Positions 34,104 to 42,395 of a stretch of 64,000 nucleotides of DNA are shown piece by piece. The notes under the pieces are model-generated. The model did no database searches. It was not told the origin of the DNA and was given only the letters and a program-made list of their open reading frames with translations. Position numbers and translations under genes: made by a program. The stretch is taken from assembly GCF_014333525.1 (NCBI RefSeq), contig NZ_JACSCX010000002.1, positions 784,350 through 848,349 of the forward strand. Reading direction: 5' to 3'. The stretch's first letter is position 1, and the number at the start of each line of letters is the position of its first letter. This DNA is from Hymenobacter puniceus (GTDB taxonomy: Bacteria > Bacteroidota > Bacteroidia > Cytophagales > Hymenobacteraceae).

Positions 34104-34166
34104 GCCCTGCGCACAACAAGAAGGCCTGCCTCACCAGGAGACAGGCCTTCTTGTTGTGCGCAGGGC
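34104..34166. terminator. perfect 25-bp stem hairpin
   Basis: 34104-34128 pairs perfectly with 34142-34166 around a 13-base loop. It lies between the fasciclin gene (minus strand) and the endonuclease gene's upstream region, so it should end the fasciclin transcript. Confidence 0.82.
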
Positions 34167-34194
34167 CGGAAATCCGGCCGGCTGGCTTTCTGGC

Positions 34195-34962
34195 TTACTT
34201 AGTAGGCATCAGCACCGTGTCAATTACGTGCGTGATGCCGTTGCTCGATACCACGTTCGGGATGGTAACGTTGGCCATGCCGCCTTTGGCATCATGAATC
34301 ATTACAGAGTTGCCGCTGCGGTGCACGGTCAGGTTTTCGCCTTCCACGGTGGTCAGCGTCTGGCCGTCTTTCAGGTCGGCAGCCATCAGGCGGCCGGGCA
34401 CTACGTGGTAGGTGAGGATGGTGGTGAGCTTGGTTTTGTTTTCAGGCATCACCAGCGTGTTTACGGTGCCAGCGGGCAGCTTATCGAAAGCAGCGTTGGT
34501 AGGAGCAAATACCGTGAATGGGCCAGCGCCTTTCAGCGTCTCCACGAGGCCGCCAGCCTTCACGGCCGCTACCAGCGTGGTGTGGTCTGAAGAGCCCACG
34601 GCGTTATCCACGATGTCTTTATCGGGCGTCATCATGGCGCCACCTACCATTACCCCGCCCGTTGCAGCAGTGCCCATGGTGCCGGAGCTCATGGAGGCAT
34701 CGCCGCTCATCTTCATTTCCTTCATGTCCTTGCCTTTGCGGGGCTTGGTGGTGGCTTTCATCTTCGAGCCATCAGCGGCTTCGCCTTTCACCTTCATTTT
34801 GCCGTCGTCGGCCACCTTGGTTTTGGTGGTCATTTCGCCGTCTTTGGTTTTGGTCTTCTCGTCGTCCGACTTGGTTTTGGCGGTCTGGGCGGCGGCAGTA
34901 GAGGTCAGGCCAACGTTTACGGCCAGGGCCAGCGTGGCTACGGAAAGGAATTTCTTAAACAT
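34195..34962 (-). CDS. fasciclin (FAS1) domain protein with Lys/Met-rich linker
   Basis: 255 residues. Signal peptide 1-25 (SVATLALAVNVGLTSTAAAQ). A long charged linker (about 27-108) is rich in Lys, Asp, Glu, Thr and Met (KTKSDDEKTKTKDGEMTTK; KEMKMSGDASMSSGTMG). The FAS1 domain (about 115-255) has its two conserved boxes: FTVFAPTNAAFDKL and the NG..HVID.VL end (SSNGITHVIDTVLMP). FAS1 proteins mediate cell-surface adhesion or binding of extracellular ligands. The linker could carry metal (Met) or bind surfaces. No partner genes adjacent. Confidence 0.9.
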   Translation of the reverse strand: MFKKFLSVATLALAVNVGLTSTAAAQTAKTKSDDEKTKTKDGEMTTKTKVADDGKMKVKGEAADGSKMKATTKPRKGKDMKEMKMSGDASMSSGTMGTAATGGVMVGGAMMTPDKDIVDNAVGSSDHTTLVAAVKAGGLVETLKGAGPFTVFAPTNAAFDKLPAGTVNTLVMPENKTKLTTILTYHVVPGRLMAADLKDGQTLTTVEGENLTVHRSGNSVMIHDAKGGMANVTIPNVVSSNGITHVIDTVLMPTK

Positions 34963-35077
34963 GGGTGTGAGAGCTATTAGTGAGTGAGAAGAGGTCAGTT
35001 TGGGGCCTTATACGGGCTGAGGCCAGGAATAGATATAGCCAGAGCTATAAAGGCCTCCCGATGTTCTGCGCAGGCTT

Positions 35078-35752
35078 TTAGGCAGCCGGCAGCAGAACCG
35101 TAGGGTCGTTGTGGCTGGGTGAGTTCACCAGCGTGCTTACCACGTACTCCTGCATCTGGTCGGCGGCGTAGGGCAGCAGCAGGCTTTGGTGGGCGGCCGG
35201 GCCCAGGCCGTCGTCCAGCCAGGCCAGCTCGGCCGCACGGCCCGGCAGAATCACGGGCATGCGGTTATGGATGCGGGCCATCAGCTCGTTGGGCTCGGTC
35301 GTGACGATGGTGAATGTAGGCAGCACCTCGCCGCTGGCGCGGTCCAGCCACTCGTCCCAGAGGCCGGCAAAAGCGTAGGGCTGCTCATCCTGGAGCAGGA
35401 TGCGGTGCGGCGTTTTGGGGCCTTTGCTGCCGCCGGTCTGCTGCCATTCGTAGAAGCTGTCGGCCAGCACCAGGCAGCGCCGCCGCTGCAGCAGCTGCCG
35501 AAATGAGGGCTTTTCGGTTAGCGTTTCGGCGCGGGCGTTGATGGGCTGCGGGCCGGTGGTGCGGTCTTTCACCCAGGCCGGCACCAGTCCCCACTGAAAC
35601 AGCTGCACCCGCCCCGGCTCGGTGTTCGTGACGACGGGCAGGCGCTGCGAAGGCGCAGCGTTGTAGTTGGGCAGAAGGTCGGCGGGCACAGCCACCTCGA
35701 AGCGTTCGGCAATAGTCGGAGCCGGGGCAATGAAGGTATAGCGGCCGCACAT
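35078..35752 (-). CDS. yedK: SRAP-domain protein (YedK/HMCES), DNA abasic-site shield
   Basis: 224 residues. Initiator-adjacent Cys2 in MCGRYTF forms the thiazolidine crosslink to abasic sites in single-stranded DNA once Met is removed. Other family residues: NYNAAPSQRLPV, FQWGLVPAWVKD, NARAETL, the active Glu in ADSFYEWQQ and the His in RIHNRMPVIL. It acts in the cytosol to protect abasic sites at stalled forks. Monocistronic, no SOS box was identified by eye. Confidence 0.93.
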   Translation of the reverse strand: MCGRYTFIAPAPTIAERFEVAVPADLLPNYNAAPSQRLPVVTNTEPGRVQLFQWGLVPAWVKDRTTGPQPINARAETLTEKPSFRQLLQRRRCLVLADSFYEWQQTGGSKGPKTPHRILLQDEQPYAFAGLWDEWLDRASGEVLPTFTIVTTEPNELMARIHNRMPVILPGRAAELAWLDDGLGPAAHQSLLLPYAADQMQEYVVSTLVNSPSHNDPTVLLPAA

Positions 35753-35845
35753 AAGCAGGAGAGGAAAAGTCAGAAAACAGTTTCCTCTGCAAACGGCCCA
35801 CCCGCCACGGGGGTTGGTATTAGGGCGGCTTCAGGTACAAAAAAG

Positions 35846-35940
35846 GAACGTCATGCTGAGCTTGCCGAAGCATCTCTACCGCCAAAGTAACTTGATTACT
35901 ATTGCGGTAGAAATGCTTCGGCAAGCTCAGCATGACGTTC
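35846..35940. repeat. REPIN-like inverted pair, family 1, best copy
   Basis: 37-base arms 35846-35882 and 35904-35940 are reverse complements with one mismatch, separated by 21 bases. The core is ATGCTGAGCTTGCCGAAGC. It lies between the SRAP gene and GH30. Confidence 0.88.
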
Positions 35941-35965
35941 TACGACGTTCTAATTATTTAGTAGG

Positions 35966-37441
35966 CTAGTTTACTACCATCGTCATGATGGAGTGGGCAG
36001 GGCTGTTGGCCGTGGCGCCCTGGCCCTGCATCCAGAGCTGGAAATCCTGGGCTTTGTCGCTGTTGTTCATCACCACCACGGCCACTTTGCCGTCGGGGTT
36101 GAGGAAGGCCGTGGTGCTCAGATGGTCGCGGTTGGAGGAGCTGATGATGCGCCGCGCACCGGGCTTGATGAACTTGGAGAAGTGGCCGATGTAGTAGTAG
36201 GCGTTGGTGTAAATCAGCTTGCCGGTGCGCGTGTCCCCAATGATGGGCGCGAAGCAGAAGTTCTGCACGTGGTTGGGGCCACCAGTCTGGTCGAGCAGGA
36301 TGTTCCAGTCGGTCCAGCCCACGGTGCCGCTATTGAAGTCGTTGATCATGGAGTGGCCGTACCGCTCGCCCAGGGCCCAGTCGTTCACCTTATCGAAGTT
36401 GAATTTCTCTACGCAGCCTTCCGTGAACAATAGGTTGGTGTTGGGGTAAGCCTCGTGCACGCGCCGCAGGTTGTCGAAGAGCATGCTGCTGCCGGTCCAG
36501 GTTTCGTACCAGTGGTAGCCGATGCCCCACACGTATTGCGCGGCCTTGGGGTCGTCGAGGATGGTGCTAGCGCGCTGGTAGATCTGGTCGCGGTTGTGGT
36601 CCCAGGCAATAAGCTTCCGGTCGCCGAGGCCACCTTTCTTCAGCGTCGGGCCGAGGTATTCCTTGATAAAGTCGCGCTCCTCGGTGGCCGAGAAGATGCA
36701 CGATTCCCACTTCTGCTTGGCCATAGGCTCGTTCTGCACACTCAGCCCCCAGATCGGAATGCCCTGGCGCTCATACTCTTTGATGAACTTTACATAGTAG
36801 TCTGCCCAGGTTTGGCGGTATTGGGGCAGCAGCTTGCCGCCGCGTAGCATGTCGTTGCTGTCCTTCATCCAGGCCGGTGGGCTCCAGGGGCTCACGTACA
36901 TCGTGAGCTTGCCGCCGGCCGCCGCCTGAGCCTGCTTGATGAACGGAATCCGGAACTGCTCGTCGTGCTTGACGCTGAATGTTTTCAACTGCTCGTCTTT
37001 GTCGGCCACGTAGGTGTAGGGCGCGGTGGAGAAGTCGGAACTGTGGATGCTGGTGCGGGCCAGCGTGTAGCCGATGCCGGCCGTGGGGCTGTAGTAGGCC
37101 TGCATGAACTCCTGCTGGGTGGCCTTGGGCAGCTTGGCGTAGGTTTCGGCGGCGGCATCCGTTAGGGCCCCGCCAATGCCCAGCATGGTCTGGAACGTCT
37201 TGCCGGGGTCCACGAAGATGCAGACCTGCGTTTCCAGCGGCTGGCCCACCGGCTGCAGCGTCAGGCTGGTGCCGGCCGACAGCCGCAGGTCAGAGTTGGC
37301 GGCGGTGGTAAACACCTGGGCCTTTTTGCCAACGGCCGAATACGACTGAGAATTACCAAGATTTTTGGCGGCTTTCTGGGCCACGGCGCTGCCGCTGCAC
37401 AAGGCAGCCACCAGCAGAGAAGGGAGGAGGGATTTGCGCAT
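35966..37441 (-). CDS. GH30 family glycoside hydrolase, secreted
   Basis: 491 residues from MRKSLLPSLLVAALCSGSAVAQ, a cleavable signal without a lipobox. The (beta/alpha)8 barrel runs from about residue 80; catalytic acid/base Glu in GLSVQNEP and nucleophile Glu in LLFTEGC. Other GH30 landmarks: GIGGALTDAAAETYAKLP, RTSIHSSDFS, YVSPWSPPAWMKDSND. A small beta-sandwich closes the C-terminus. GH30 members cut beta-glucosyl, beta-1,6-glucosyl or xylosyl bonds. It differs clearly from the two tandem lipoprotein GH30s, so it may handle a different step. First of the three GH30 genes downstream of SusD/SusC on the minus strand. Confidence 0.93.
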   Translation of the reverse strand: MRKSLLPSLLVAALCSGSAVAQKAAKNLGNSQSYSAVGKKAQVFTTAANSDLRLSAGTSLTLQPVGQPLETQVCIFVDPGKTFQTMLGIGGALTDAAAETYAKLPKATQQEFMQAYYSPTAGIGYTLARTSIHSSDFSTAPYTYVADKDEQLKTFSVKHDEQFRIPFIKQAQAAAGGKLTMYVSPWSPPAWMKDSNDMLRGGKLLPQYRQTWADYYVKFIKEYERQGIPIWGLSVQNEPMAKQKWESCIFSATEERDFIKEYLGPTLKKGGLGDRKLIAWDHNRDQIYQRASTILDDPKAAQYVWGIGYHWYETWTGSSMLFDNLRRVHEAYPNTNLLFTEGCVEKFNFDKVNDWALGERYGHSMINDFNSGTVGWTDWNILLDQTGGPNHVQNFCFAPIIGDTRTGKLIYTNAYYYIGHFSKFIKPGARRIISSSNRDHLSTTAFLNPDGKVAVVVMNNSDKAQDFQLWMQGQGATANSPAHSIMTMVVN

Positions 37442-37520
37442 AGTAAGGAAGGTGGCGGGAGGCTCCGCCAGTACCGCCGGTGGGAGGCAGGTATGAAAAA
37501 TCAGGAAGTGGTAGTGGGGG

Positions 37521-38975
37521 TTACCACACGTAGGTGCCCACGGCGCCGGCCGGCAGCGTGGTGCTGGCCGCCTTGCCGCGGTACTGAATGTCGAAGGACT
37601 GGTTGGTGGCGCTGGTGTTCTGCACAATCAGCACTTTCTGACCATTGGGCGCCTTAAAGGCCACATTGGTAAGGCTGCCGGGCGTAGTGGAGGCAATGCG
37701 CACCGAGCCGGGCCGCACAAACTTGGCTGCGTGGGCCACTGTGTAATAGGCCGTGTTGCGCTGAACCGTGTTACCGTTGATGGTGAGGGCGCCCAGGCAG
37801 GTGCTGCAGCCGCCGTTGGTGTGCGGGCCGTAGTTCTGGTCGGCGGCCAGGTTCCATTCCAGCACGTTGCGGCTCCAGTTGCGCGTACCCCCGATAATCA
37901 GGTTGTTGATGTGCCAGGTGAAGTCGGCGGCGAAGTTGCCGGGGCCGCCCACCCACTGCTCCGTGAAGTACACGCTCTTGGTTGGAAAGGCGTTGTGCAC
38001 CTGGCTCATGGCGTTGATGTTGCCGGCGTACAGATGAAACGCCGAGCCATCCACGTAGCGGCTCACCTGCGGATCGGCCAGCAGGGCGAGCGGGTAATCG
38101 GTGCGGTCGGTGTTGTGGTCGTAGAGGATGATTTTGGTGGTCAGCCCGGCTGCCTGCAGCGCCGGCCCCAGGTTGTTTTTGATGAAGTTGCCCTGCTCCG
38201 GCGCAGTCATCAGCATGCTGGGGTTGTTGAAAGGATTCAGCGGCTCGTTCTGAATGGTTATGGCATCCAGGCGCACACCCTCGGCCTGCATCTGCTGCAG
38301 GTATTTCACGAAGTAGCGGGCGTACACGTCGTAGGACTCGGGCTTCAGAGAGCCGCCCACAAAGCTGCCGTTGGTTTTCATCCAGGTGGGCGCCGTCCAG
38401 GGTGAGCCCAGGATTTTCAGGCTGGGGTTGATCTGCAAAATCTCGCGCAGCACGGGCAGCAGGTCGGCGCGCTCGGGCTCCAGGCTGAAGCGGGCCAGCG
38501 TGGGGTCGGTCTGGCCGCCGGGCAGGTCGTTGTAGGTGAATTCGCGGCTGCTCAAATCGGAGGCTCCGATGCTGATGCGCAGGTAGCTCACGCCAATGCT
38601 ACCGGCATCGGTGCCGAACAGCTCCCGTAGCAGCGTGGTGCGGGCCGCGGCCGGCAGCTGGTTGAGCAGCTGGGCACTGCCACCCGTGAGCGTGTACCCA
38701 AAGCCGTCGATGCCCTGAAACGTCTGCGTTGTGTCCACCACAATGGTCGGATTCTGCCCTACCGGCGTCAGGAAATTCAGCGCCAGCGTGCTTTTCTGGA
38801 ACAGCGCCGTCTGATCGGTGGTAGTCAGCCACAGCGCCACCTGCGACGGGCCAGCAGGGGGCGGGGGCGTCACGGGCGGCGTCGGAGGTGTGGCCGGGTT
38901 CGGCGAATCGGTGCCGCAGTTGCTTAGGCCCAGCAGCAACGCGCCGGCCAGGGTGCAGATCAGGCTATGTTTCAT
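37521..38975 (-). CDS. GH30 lipoprotein glycosidase, tandem copy 1
   Basis: 484 residues from MKHSLICTLAGALLLGLSNC (lipid Cys20), then a Pro-rich linker (ATPPTPPVTPPPPAGP). The GH30 barrel has GFGYTLTGGSAQLLNQL, GVSYLRISIGASDLSS, SPWTAPTWMKTN, acid/base Glu in ITIQNEPLN and nucleophile Glu in VYFTEQWVG. The insert GGCSTCLGAL holds a likely disulfide. Strongly similar to the neighbouring gene at 39151-40593; both end AGAVGTYVW. The pattern fits GH30 subfamilies active on beta-1,6-glucans, but specificity is inferred. Surface or periplasmic lipoprotein. Confidence 0.93.
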   Translation of the reverse strand: MKHSLICTLAGALLLGLSNCGTDSPNPATPPTPPVTPPPPAGPSQVALWLTTTDQTALFQKSTLALNFLTPVGQNPTIVVDTTQTFQGIDGFGYTLTGGSAQLLNQLPAAARTTLLRELFGTDAGSIGVSYLRISIGASDLSSREFTYNDLPGGQTDPTLARFSLEPERADLLPVLREILQINPSLKILGSPWTAPTWMKTNGSFVGGSLKPESYDVYARYFVKYLQQMQAEGVRLDAITIQNEPLNPFNNPSMLMTAPEQGNFIKNNLGPALQAAGLTTKIILYDHNTDRTDYPLALLADPQVSRYVDGSAFHLYAGNINAMSQVHNAFPTKSVYFTEQWVGGPGNFAADFTWHINNLIIGGTRNWSRNVLEWNLAADQNYGPHTNGGCSTCLGALTINGNTVQRNTAYYTVAHAAKFVRPGSVRIASTTPGSLTNVAFKAPNGQKVLIVQNTSATNQSFDIQYRGKAASTTLPAGAVGTYVW

Positions 38976-38980
38976 GGAGT

Positions 38981-39147
38981 AGTAGTTAGTATTGGGTATT
39001 GAGTAGTTGGTCGGGAGCAAGCCGCTTAGCAGGATGATGGGTGTGCAATAATCAGCAGGAGGAGAGCAGGGTAACGGCGGCTGTGCATCTGCTGCCGCTA
39101 CCCTTTCGATGCTCAATACCAACTACTCAATACCAACTACTCAATGC
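38981..39147. repeat. inverted and direct repeats of an AACTACTCAATACC word
   Basis: 39112-39147 holds the word CTCAATACCAACTA more than twice in tandem. 38995-39011 is a 17-base reverse complement of 39118-39134. The element fills the gap between the two tandem GH30 genes. Confidence 0.6.
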
Positions 39148-39150
39148 TAC

Positions 39151-40593
39151 TTACCACACGTAGGTGCCCACGGCGCCGGGGGCCAGGGTGGAGGCAAACG
39201 TGCGGCCGGCGTGGCGCACGCTGAAGGTTTGGGCGGTGGGGTTGTCGTTCTGCACAATCAGCACCCGGTCGCCGTTGGGCGCCTTGAAGGCCACGTTGGC
39301 CAGCTTGCCGGTTACCGTGGAGGCTATGCGCACCGAACCGGGCCGCACAAACTTGCTGGCGTGCGCAATGATGTAGTAAGCATCTTCGCGGCTGACGGTG
39401 TTGCCATCCAGCGTGAGGGCGCCGCGGCACTCGGTGCAGCCGCCGGGCGTGTGCGGGTTCTGCTGCGGGTCGGCGGCCAGGTTCCACTCCAGCACTGTGC
39501 GGGCCCAGTTGCGCGTAGCCCCGATGATGAGCGTCCGCACGTGCCAGGGCAGGTTTTCCGAGAAGTTGCTCTTCGAGCCCACCCACTGCTCCGTGAAGTA
39601 CAGGTTCTTGTCGGGGTGGGCGTCGTGCACCTGGCTCAGGGCCTCAATGGGGCCGGCGTAGAGGTGAAACGCCGAGCCGTCCACGTATTGCTTGGCTTCC
39701 GGGTCGTTGAGGATGGTAATCGGGTAATCGGGCCGGTCGGCGTTGTGGTCGTAGACGATGATTTTGGTGTCCAGCTTCGCCGCCTTAAACGTGGGACCGA
39801 GGTGCTTCTTCACGAACTCGGCCTGCTGCTCGGCCAGCATCAGCAGGCTAGGGTTGTTGCCGGGGTGCAGTGGCTCGTTCTGGATGGTAATAGCGTCAAT
39901 CCGCACACCTTCGGCCTTCATCTGCTGCACATACTTCACGAAGTAGCGGGCGTAGGCGTCGTAAAACTCGGGCTTCAGCGAGCCGCCTTTGGAGTTGTTG
40001 TTGGTTTTCATCCAGGTCGGCGGCGACCAGGGCGAGCCGAGCAGCTTGATGGCCGGGTTGATGGCCAGAATCTCCTTCAGGATGGGCAGCAGGTGCGGCT
40101 TGTCGGGGGCGAGGCTGAACTTGGCGAGGGTGGGGTCGGTCTGGCCGGCGGGCAGGTCGTCGTAGCTGAAAACCTGGGCATCGAGGTCGGAAGCCCCGAT
40201 GCTCAGGCGGAGGTAGCTGACGCCAATAGCGTTGCCGGTGGTGCCAAACAGCTCCTGCAGCAAAGCGGCCCGCTTGGGCGCATCCATGCGGTGCAGCAGC
40301 TCGGCGCTGCCGCCCGTCAGGCAGTACCCGAAGCCGTCAATCGGCTGGAACGTCTGGCTTTCATCGACTTCAATAAGAGTGCCCGCAGCCGGACTGGAAC
40401 TCCACACGGGAGCAGGCTGCAGCTGAAACAAGGCCGATTTATCAGGATTGGTGAGCCAGAACGCGGCCGAACGGCTAGTGTTGGCCGCGGTAGGGGCGGT
40501 AGCGGTGCCGGCCTGGGGTGGCCGCTGGCAGCCTGCGCCAAGGCCCAGCAGCAGGAGTAGCGAAAAGCCGGTAGAACGGAAAGTGGAAATCAT
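39151..40593 (-). CDS. GH30 lipoprotein glycosidase, tandem copy 2
   Basis: 480 residues from MISTFRSTGFSLLLLLGLGAGC (lipid Cys22). Same organisation as its neighbour: GFGYCLTGGSAELLHRM, GVSYLRLSIGASDLDAQ, SPWSPPTWMKTNNNS, acid/base ITIQNEPLHPG, nucleophile LYFTEQWVGS, cysteine pair GGCTECRGAL, and C-terminus LAPGAVGTYVW. It lacks the long Pro linker of copy 1. The first 29 or so bases read from the stop end are identical in both genes, a sign of recent duplication or conversion. The gap 40594-40879 to SusD holds nothing I recognise beyond a weak GAAGCCT/AGGCTTC pair. Confidence 0.93.
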   Translation of the reverse strand: MISTFRSTGFSLLLLLGLGAGCQRPPQAGTATAPTAANTSRSAAFWLTNPDKSALFQLQPAPVWSSSPAAGTLIEVDESQTFQPIDGFGYCLTGGSAELLHRMDAPKRAALLQELFGTTGNAIGVSYLRLSIGASDLDAQVFSYDDLPAGQTDPTLAKFSLAPDKPHLLPILKEILAINPAIKLLGSPWSPPTWMKTNNNSKGGSLKPEFYDAYARYFVKYVQQMKAEGVRIDAITIQNEPLHPGNNPSLLMLAEQQAEFVKKHLGPTFKAAKLDTKIIVYDHNADRPDYPITILNDPEAKQYVDGSAFHLYAGPIEALSQVHDAHPDKNLYFTEQWVGSKSNFSENLPWHVRTLIIGATRNWARTVLEWNLAADPQQNPHTPGGCTECRGALTLDGNTVSREDAYYIIAHASKFVRPGSVRIASTVTGKLANVAFKAPNGDRVLIVQNDNPTAQTFSVRHAGRTFASTLAPGAVGTYVW

Positions 40594-40879
40594 AGCAAAT
40601 GGGAAGAGCAAAAAAGAGCAGGAGTGGTAGCCAGGTCCGGCAGTGGTAGCTGCCAGCCCAGGCCCCAAGGGCCGGTTCCGAGGTGTCCCCCCACGAAACC
40701 GGCCCTGGTTCCTGTTGGCCGGAAATGCGCCGGACCGCGCAGCTTGCCCCGAAGCGTTGCAGCGCCTCAGGTACAGAGGCCACCTCTGCCTTCCGACGAA
40801 AATTGAAGCCTTATCAGGGTCGTTCAGCAGATTCAACCAGGCTTCTTTTTTCGTTGGAATGACAGCGGCGGCCCTGCTG

Positions 40880-42382
40880 TTAGTACCCCGGGTTCTGGGT
40901 TACGTTGGGGTTGGTGTTGGTTTCCTGCTGCGGAATAGGCAGCAGCAGGTAGTTCACGTCGCGGCGGGTCAGCTTCTCCTGGATGGCGTCGAGGGCATCC
41001 TTGGGATGGTTGACGCCAGCCTGCGCGGCCTCGTGGCGGGTGTAGCGCAGCAGGTCAAACCACCGCTCGCCCTCGAAGGCCAACTCCAAACGGCGCTGCC
41101 GGTCGATTTCGTTGCGCAGCGTGGCCTGGCTGGCAGCTTCCGGCGAGGTGGCCGTGAGGGCGGCCAACCCGGCGCGGGTGCGCACCTGGTTGAGGGGAGG
41201 TAGCGCGGCGGCCGTCTGGCCTTGCTCGTTGGCGGCTTCGGCCTGCATCAGCAGCACATCGGCGTAGCGGATGACGTAGGTGTTGTCGGGCGAGTTGAAG
41301 CTGTTGGGGTTGCCGGGCCACTTGTACACGAAAGCACCATCGTCGTTGCCGGTGCCCGGGCCGCCGTCCACGTAGCTCACATGGTCGCGGCCGCCCGTCA
41401 CGTTGCCGAGGTAGGCCCAGCGCAAATCGGTGCGGCGCTGCTGCGGGTTGTTGGGGGCGTACACGGTGGTGTCGGCGCCGTTGGGGCCGCCACCCAGCAG
41501 CTCGGGCGTGGGGATGTTGAACTTCGGAAACGAGAAGGTAGCGGGCGGCGCGGGCAACGCCACATCGGGGAAGATGTTGCCGCCATCATCAGCCCCCGCA
41601 AACTGCACTTCAAACACCGACTCGCGGCGGTTGTTGGCTGGATACAGGGCTTTGGGTGTGCTTTCGAGAGTGTAGAAGTTGCTGGCTACCACCTGCGCGG
41701 CGGCCGCACCGGCCGCGGCCCAGTTGCGCTGCGTGAGCTGTACGCGGGCCAGCAGGCCGTTCACCGAGCCACGGGTGGCGCGGGTGCGGCCCGTAGCGTC
41801 GCCGACCGGGGCCAGCTGAGCGGCCTGCGTGAGGTCGTCCACAATCTGCGCATACACCTGGTCGGCGCTGGCGCGGCTCAGGTTCAGCACGGCCGGGTCG
41901 CCGGTTTCGGTGGGCTCCAGGCGCAACGGCACGCCGCCGTACAGGCGCACCAGGTTGAAGTAGTGCAGGGCGCGCAGGAAGCGGGCCTCGCCCAGAATCT
42001 GGTTGCGGCGGGCTTCGGGCATGGCAATGGCCGGCACGTACTTCAGCACAGCATTGGCCCGGTTGATACCAATGTAGGAGGCGGTGTACACGGTGCGCAC
42101 CTGCTTGGTGGTGGGGCGCCACGTGAAGCGGTCTAGGTCCGTCACGTCGCCGTTGGTGCTGGAGGCGTTGTCGGTCGGCATTTCGCCCACGGCAATCAAA
42201 TCCAGGCCGTAGGTGCCTTCCTGCTGCAGGGCATCGTAGGCGGCCACGATGCCGGCCTCGGCGTCGTCGGCGTTCTGGAAAAAGTTGACGGGCGTGATGC
42301 TGGGCAGCGGCTCCTTATCGAGAATGTCGCAGCCGGTGGTAACCAGCAAAGCTGCCAGAATGGGATAGAGTATCTTTTTCAT
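40880..42382 (-). CDS. SusD/RagB outer-membrane glycan-binding lipoprotein
   Basis: 500 residues from MKKILYPILAALLVTTGC (lipid Cys18). Characteristic SusD pattern: DKEPLPSITPVNFFQNADDAEAGIVAAYDAL, LGEARFLRALHYFNLVRLYGGVPL, then TPR-like helices, and the C-terminal VIRYADVLLMQAEAANEQGQ, RRLELAFEGERWFDLLRYTR and LLPIPQQETNTNPNVTQNPGY. It sits on the cell surface as a lid over its SusC partner and captures oligosaccharide. SusC starts upstream with only 13 bases between the genes. Confidence 0.97.
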   Translation of the reverse strand: MKKILYPILAALLVTTGCDILDKEPLPSITPVNFFQNADDAEAGIVAAYDALQQEGTYGLDLIAVGEMPTDNASSTNGDVTDLDRFTWRPTTKQVRTVYTASYIGINRANAVLKYVPAIAMPEARRNQILGEARFLRALHYFNLVRLYGGVPLRLEPTETGDPAVLNLSRASADQVYAQIVDDLTQAAQLAPVGDATGRTRATRGSVNGLLARVQLTQRNWAAAGAAAAQVVASNFYTLESTPKALYPANNRRESVFEVQFAGADDGGNIFPDVALPAPPATFSFPKFNIPTPELLGGGPNGADTTVYAPNNPQQRRTDLRWAYLGNVTGGRDHVSYVDGGPGTGNDDGAFVYKWPGNPNSFNSPDNTYVIRYADVLLMQAEAANEQGQTAAALPPLNQVRTRAGLAALTATSPEAASQATLRNEIDRQRRLELAFEGERWFDLLRYTRHEAAQAGVNHPKDALDAIQEKLTRRDVNYLLLPIPQQETNTNPNVTQNPGY

Positions 42383-42395
42383 GGGTAGGAGTCGG

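Noticed and set aside
40594..40836. Minus-strand frame with NDPDKASIF resembling the GH30 NPDKSALF segment, possibly a gene remnant
   Set aside because: The similarity is a single short stretch and the rest of the frame is not GH30-like.
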